64,000 nucleotides of DNA, from NCBI GenBank assembly GCA_039881145.1, contig JAYKKI010000029.1, positions 25,958,001 through 26,022,000 of the forward strand, read 5' to 3'. Made by a program: the position numbers and the translations under genes. Below the pieces are notes generated by a model. That model saw only the letters and a list, made by a program, of their open reading frames with translations. It was not told where the DNA came from and did not search any database. Shown in pieces: positions 59,705-64,000 of this stretch (position 1 is its first letter; the number at the start of each line of letters is the position of its first letter). This stretch comes from Druceiella hillmani. Taxonomy: Eukaryota; Arthropoda; Insecta; Lepidoptera; Hepialidae.

Positions 59705-60051
59705 ATGGCAGTAGTGTGGTCCAACAAGCATATATTGAACCTTTTCGAGTTGTATCAAAATTCGTAATTATTGTGGGACACTTCACATAGTAATTATAAA
59801 AACAAAATAAAAAAAATGATGCATGGGAATCTATCGCGACTAGATTAGATAAACCTAGAAAAGACGTCGAGGGGAAAATACACAACATGAGGTCTCAGTT
59901 TCTCAGGGAGAGAAAAAAAATTGCGAGCTCAAAATCTACTGGAAGTGCAAGTGGGGATGTTCACAAAAGTAACTGGTTTGCGTATGATTCGCTGCTTTTC
60001 CTAGTAAAAGCAGCGACAAGTTCGGGCAGTATGGACACTATGAATGCGCAG
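59705..60051 (+). pseudogene. Harbinger MADF DNA-binding protein, exon 1
   Basis: ATG at 59705 begins MAVVWSNKHILNLFELYQNS, then a TAA, a one-base shift in an A-run near 59815, and DAWESIATRLDKPRKDVEG with MRSQFLRERKKIASS, the MADF (Myb/SANT-like) fold used by Harbinger accessory proteins to bind transposon ends. It ends at a perfect donor GCGCAG|GTAAGC after 60051, phase 0. Confidence 0.8.
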
Positions 60052-60330
60052 GTAAGCTCCCCATAATATTGTTTGTAATTATTTTTATTTTGTACTAGTT
60101 TCCAAATGACCTTTCAGTTTACAAATTTGATAGAAAAGAAACTAAAAATTAGGGCTAATTCGGGCGTATAGTGTAATTTTTGTGTGTATTTTGTACGCTT
60201 TTTTTACTAGGACTGTTTTAAATCAGTATCTAGAGTGTCTAGGGTAAACAATTTCTTTTTATTTTTTGTTTTTTGTTCTGCGCAACTGTGATTTAATGTT
60301 TGTTTTAGACTGTTTTTTTTCCTTTTATAG

Positions 60331-60910
60331 ACATCTGAAAGTTCGGTGGCACACGAAGAAATACCAGCGGCATCGCAAGTATTAACGCAGCCACCAGAAG
60401 CACAAACGTCGCCGCCACCATTACCAACGCAATCAATACCGATGCCGCTTCCAAATACTCAAAATAAAAGGAAAAAAGATGATCTAAGTGAGGTATATGA
60501 AATAATGAAGAGCGCAAAAGCCAGAATGGATCAACCAAAAGATGAATTTCAAGTTTACGCCGATTATGTAGCTTCTGAGTTAAGAAATATAAAGAATGAA
60601 CATGCTGTGCTACAGGCGAAGTATTTTATTAATAATATCATATTAGAATTGGATGGGAAAATACAACTATACAGAATACGAAATGTGATCTAATTCAAGT
60701 CATACTCAAAGTTATGGATACCGTTCTGCTTCTCAACAGTCATCCTATTCGACAAATTCTGTTAATAATGATATCGTCACTGCTAATGCCTCTCATGTTA
60801 ATAATTATAATGGAGCATCTGCTGAACCAACTCTGACAGAATTACGACAATTTGAGAATATTCAGGAACTAGTTTCCCACTTTGAATCAGAAACGCAGAA
60901 CAAAGAATAA
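60331..60910 (+). pseudogene. Harbinger MADF/BESS protein, exon 2
   Basis: The acceptor TTCCTTTTATAG precedes 60331. Open in phase 0: a Pro/Gln-rich linker, NKRKKDDLSEVYEIMKSAK, then a BESS-like helix pair (DEFQVYADYVASELRNIKNE, HAVLQAKYFINNIILE). A frame break near 60650 leads to a Ser/Asn-rich tail that ends at TAA 60908-60910. Partner of the transposase for nuclear import and DNA binding in active Harbinger elements. Confidence 0.8.
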
Positions 60911-61204
60911 TTATAATACTTATAATAATAATAACCTTGATTTTCTATCACTTTTATAAACATATAATAAAGAAAGGGTAATAAATAAATACTTAATAAT
61001 AATGAAAACTTTTATTTAGAGAGATTCATCAGAATACCATGTGTTAATAGGTGAGATATACTATTAATTGTTTTTCAATATATGACTAAGGGCCCTACCA
61101 AGGAATGAAAAATAATAGACTTAGTGGCCACTAAGATTATTATCATTTATTTCTTGGTCATTAAACCTAGATTATAAAAAAACGTCATTCAAATTTTTGA
61201 CAGA

Positions 61205-62113
61205 CTATGATTGATTTGTTTGCCATGGGACACTTCCTTGAGCACTGGAGAAATATTCAGCAAAGTGATTTCTTATTACCTGAGTGAATTGAGGCGGTCT
61301 GCCTTGACTATTTAAGTTTCTCTTATTATTATTTCTCAATTCCCTTCGCCACGAACCTTCCATAACAGTATAAGCAGCGTCTTCAAAATCGAATGTGGTA
61401 TTTAGTGTATAACGCGCGGTTGAAGATGTATTACGTCGCAAGAAATTATGTAGCTACACGCAAGCCATTACAACTAATTCAGCGTTTACTGGACGTAATG
61501 GGATAGCTTTACGAAATACGCTATACGAATAATAATGCCAAAAACATTTTCAACTATTCTTCTTGCTCTTGAGAGCCTGTAGTTGAAAATCCGCTTTAAT
61601 CTTCCCTTTTCATGAATGCCGGGATAGGGCCTCATCATATTTTCAGATAGTGCAAATGCGCAATCTCCCACCAGAATCCCTAATAATTTATCAATTCTTT
61701 GCAAACTTCTGGTATAGTATGACAAATTACTTGTTTTGACACTCTAAAAGTATAGGACAATGAACCATAACTATCTCCAGTTGCCAAGTATCTCAATGTT
61801 ATAGTAGTCTGATGTGAGGGTAGATAGATTTCAGAAACTTTGTATCTTGCTTGACTATGGCTGGCCCAACCATATTTAAAAGTATCTCGAAATCGGTTCT
61901 AGACATTCTAGTAGAATTTTCGAAAGATCCGTCGCGCATTCGAAAACTGCTTAGTAAACTTGAACTTTCCCTTTGTAGCAAATATTCTCGGACCCACCGC
62001 CTCTTATTTTTACGTTTTGCTATTGTCTTCCGAATAATTATGTAAGCTGCACTGAACAACACTACCTCCTTGGGCGACATAATGATCGCAACTGGCCAAT
62101 GTGAACAAGTCAT
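61205..62113 (-). pseudogene. Harbinger (HARBI1-type) transposase, internally deleted
   Basis: Minus strand. The N-terminal part reads NKRRWVREYLLQRESSSLLS and MSRTDFEILLNMVGPAIVKQ, the usual HARBI1 opening. After a frameshift, residues like LRYLATGDSYGSL appear at 61790. Then comes [20 protein letters not shown] and [20 protein letters not shown] (61650-61560), with the second catalytic Asp in VGDCAF and the Glu in VEN. The region with the first catalytic Asp (GxIDGTH-type) is deleted. The tail RRNTSSTARYTLN to TNQS ends at 61205. Confidence 0.85.
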
Positions 62114-62212
62114 ATGTCGCGGGACATTGTCTCACAACTTTTGCAGAGACAACTACGTGAATGTCGAGCGATAAATATCCGCGACATGTCGCCAAGTGAA
62201 AACGCGGGCTAA

Positions 62213-63339
62213 TTGTCTCTTGATATGATAATTTATTTCGTGTATTTAATATAATGTTTTCGTTCGGGTCTGCTGTAAAAGTTCGATTATTATTTTCTTC
62301 GTTAAAATATTCGTCTGAGAGTTGTTTAATTAAATGTTGTTGATGAAAAGGGTTCTTTGAATGATATAAATAATTCGAGTTCGTTTCTTGTGTTTCGTCG
62401 ATATGTAATTCTTTAAATGTGTAGTAGGGGGATGGTCCTATATTTTGAAAGTGATTATATTATTGTGTTTTATTATTTCCAGATTGTAATGTCTTTGCAG
62501 AGGCATACGAAATGCCACTCATTGGTTCCGGTTTGGAAATATTTGGTTAGTTTTTATTTTTTGGGAATATATTTTTATTTATATTAAATGATCCATATTA
62601 TGTGTTTTTATTTTGTGTAAAATTAGGTTGTTGAAAGTTTTGAAATTGTCTATTATGTTGGTACTGTCGTGTTTGATTAAATTTCTGGGTATTAAATGAA
62701 TTATTATCATAGGGTTGTTGTCAGAAAAAGGGATTATTATTAGATTTCTTAGAATCGAAAATAGGTTTAGTCTGCGGGGTTGGGTTATTACGTTTTTGCA
62801 TGTAAATAATATGTTCTTCCTCTTTTATATATTGCAAAGCAGTAGGCATATCAGAAGGTCACATTGCCCAAATGGTTGAACCTAAAGCTTCTTTAAGTCC
62901 CGCTAAAAATATCTTTAATATTTGTGTTGTAAAAAACGCTACGTTTGCATTTTAATAAATTTTTATCAACTTTGTGTAATTCTATCTAGTTTATAACTGT
63001 ATTAAGATGATGTATGCACCTTTCATGAAACGATTGGGGAGTTTCTGAGTCTTTTTGTTTTAAATTTACTAAATCACGATTCAAAGAGTTTTCATCTCTT
63101 TGTTGTTGTTTAATTTGAGCCCACGTTTCGGCTCCATTTATATTTATGCTTTGTCTTCTAATTTTCCGATCAATCCGTTTAGAACTTCAGTGTTGTGAAA
63201 AAAGTTCAGATTTTTATTATCATAATATTCAAGCAAAATAGCTTCACACGTTCTCAAAAATCTGTGCAATTTAGTCAGGTCGCCATTGAATTTGGATACG
63301 ATTTTAAAAACTGCATTATGTATATTAATAATATCCATT
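62213..63339 (-). pseudogene. Element C gag
   Basis: ATG at 63339 opens MDIINIHNAVFKIVSKFNGD and LHRFLRTCEAILLEYYDNK, the errantivirus-like capsid start seen in element D at 46901. Further blocks: SETPQSFHERCIHHLNTVIN (63040), IFLAGLKEALGSTIWAM (62890) with a stop after it, and an Asn/Gln-rich C-terminus with Pro (62780-62560). No CCHC knuckle. The tail (62450-62213) leads into the protease across the Harbinger insertion. Confidence 0.75.
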
Positions 63340-63713
63340 TTATATAAAAAGTGTGTAAGGTATATATGTAAAAAAAATAATGAAATATGTGAATTCAAAT
63401 AGTGTGTGTAATTACACAATTGTTAAATATATTAATTTAAAATTAAAACGAAATTTAACAAAGTTAACACCAATTCATTAAAAGTTTATAGGTAAGGTAC
63501 GATGGATGCAGGAGACTGTGAAATAACAAGATCGTACTTGCTGTGACTGCCTGTGCATGTCCTCAGGTCCTTCCTTCTTAATTAGTACCTCGGGGTACGT
63601 TTGCTCTTTGGTCGTAGCAACTCTTCCAATTCTGATTAGTTTGTAGAGAAGTAGGATGAATCTTCGGTAAACTGGTGAACCAGATAACTAATAAAAGTTT
63701 ATTAGTTCCCGAA

Positions 63714-63731
63714 TATCCTGCCGACTGTGAC
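63714..63731 (-). promoter_or_regulatory. Primer-binding site region of element C
   Basis: Minus strand directly after the LTR terminus AATT: GTCACAGTCGGCAGGATA. It resembles the errantivirus tRNA-Ser-type site (GGCGCAGTCGG...) but differs in the first bases. The interval from here down to 63340 is untranslated leader. Confidence 0.6.
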
Positions 63732-64000
63732 AATTATGTTTCGATGTTATTTTTGAATTTAAAAAAATATAAATAAAAATGTTTAACATGTATATATATA
63801 TTTATTGAGATGCTAAATACAAAGGTGTCGACTTAATAATGTCTTGTATGATAATGATTCTAAGCTTGTTAAAGACTTTCATATCGTACGATGTGTTGGA
63901 ATGCAGAACACTTAAGTTTTATGAAAGGAACGCTTTGTTCTACGTAGACGTCCAGTAAATCGTCTCTGAATATTTGAATATTTAAGCTGGCAATTGGACT
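63732..64000 (-). repeat. 5' LTR of element C, cut by the window edge
   Basis: Homologous to 57205-57476 in the same orientation, beginning with AATTATGTTT on the plus strand. Only the R/U5 side is inside the window. Confidence 0.85.

Larger units (their letters stand above)
59506..62209. mobile_element. PIF/Harbinger transposon (2.7 kb), both genes decayed
   Basis: TAA at 59503-59505 and 62210-62212 is the 3-bp target duplication expected of Harbinger elements. The termini are inverted repeats: CGCCACGTTTTCACT at the left and GCCCGCGTTTTCACT for the reverse complement of the right (12 of 15), with more inverted homology inside (GGACAT...TGTC, GCTCGACAT). It contains a MADF/BESS gene on the plus strand and a HARBI1-type transposase on the minus strand, arranged tail to tail. 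With the element removed, the protease frame of gypsy C runs on uninterrupted. Confidence 0.9.
57205..64000 (-). mobile_element. Errantivirus-like Ty3/gypsy element C, extends past the right edge
   Basis: Two LTR copies in the same orientation: 57205 to beyond 57476, and 63732 to the window end. Both begin (plus strand) AATTATGTTT and share GTTTAACATGTATATATATA and GAAAGGAACGCTTT. The element runs on the minus strand: 5' LTR right, then primer-binding site, gag, protease, and a short RT/RNase H piece. RT palm and integrase are missing. It inserted into gypsy F and was itself hit by a PIF/Harbinger transposon. The outer end of its 5' LTR and the second target duplication are outside the window. 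Confidence 0.85.

Overview
The window reads as nuclear DNA of an arthropod, most likely an insect. It is strongly AT-rich, split genes with kilobase-scale introns are visible, and the mobile-element fauna is animal and insect-like: a Jockey-type LINE, RNase H-bearing LINEs, Ty3/gypsy elements (two of them errantivirus-like, one with a tRNA-Ser-type primer-binding site), hAT/ZMYM1-type, PIF/Harbinger, piggyBac-type and THAP-containing DNA transposons. The species cannot be fixed from the sequence.

Region by region. (1) 1-14.6 kb holds the minus-strand exons of one host gene, a DUF829/TMEM53-like alpha/beta-hydrolase-fold membrane protein. Its three clear exons (3854-3782, 2641-2481, 128 to beyond the left edge) join with matching phases. 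A possible upstream exon lies at 14.5 kb, and a 610-bp piggyBac-derived MITE sits in the large intron. (2) 14.6-21.6 kb is non-coding apart from an 80-bp tandem repeat (18.2-18.6 kb) and a 980-bp inverted-repeat transposon with a THAP-domain remnant (19.1-20.1 kb). (3) 21.6-31.3 kb contains broken copies of one RNase H-bearing LINE family in both orientations. The minus-strand copy is split by a block carrying a Ty3/gypsy 3' end, a palindrome and a decayed hAT/ZMYM1-like transposase gene. (4) 31.6 kb carries the second host gene, an intact intronless 60-codon microprotein resembling SMIM30. (5) 36.05-48.0 kb is a nest: a minus-strand hAT element with matching termini and an 8-bp target duplication, interrupted by an apparently intact Jockey-type LINE (10-bp target duplication and poly(A) tail) and by a decayed errantivirus-like gypsy element, whose gag is itself interrupted by an inverted pol fragment. 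(6) 48-53.6 kb has a LINE 5' remnant, a fold-back element and a degenerate tandem array. (7) 53.6-64.0 kb is a second nest: a Ty3/gypsy pol is cut at 57,204 by an errantivirus-like LTR element that leaves the window on the right, and that element's protease region is cut by a 2.7-kb PIF/Harbinger transposon with TAA target duplications.

Only the two host genes and the Jockey-type LINE have the look of working sequence. All other coding tracts contain stops, frameshifts or deletions. I found no CRISPR array, rRNA or tRNA gene, and nothing I would call an unknown multi-gene system. The most notable content is the nested architecture, the microprotein, the LINE ORF1/ORF2 overlap carrying a seven-C run, and a conserved array of short boxes at the 3' end of one gypsy family.
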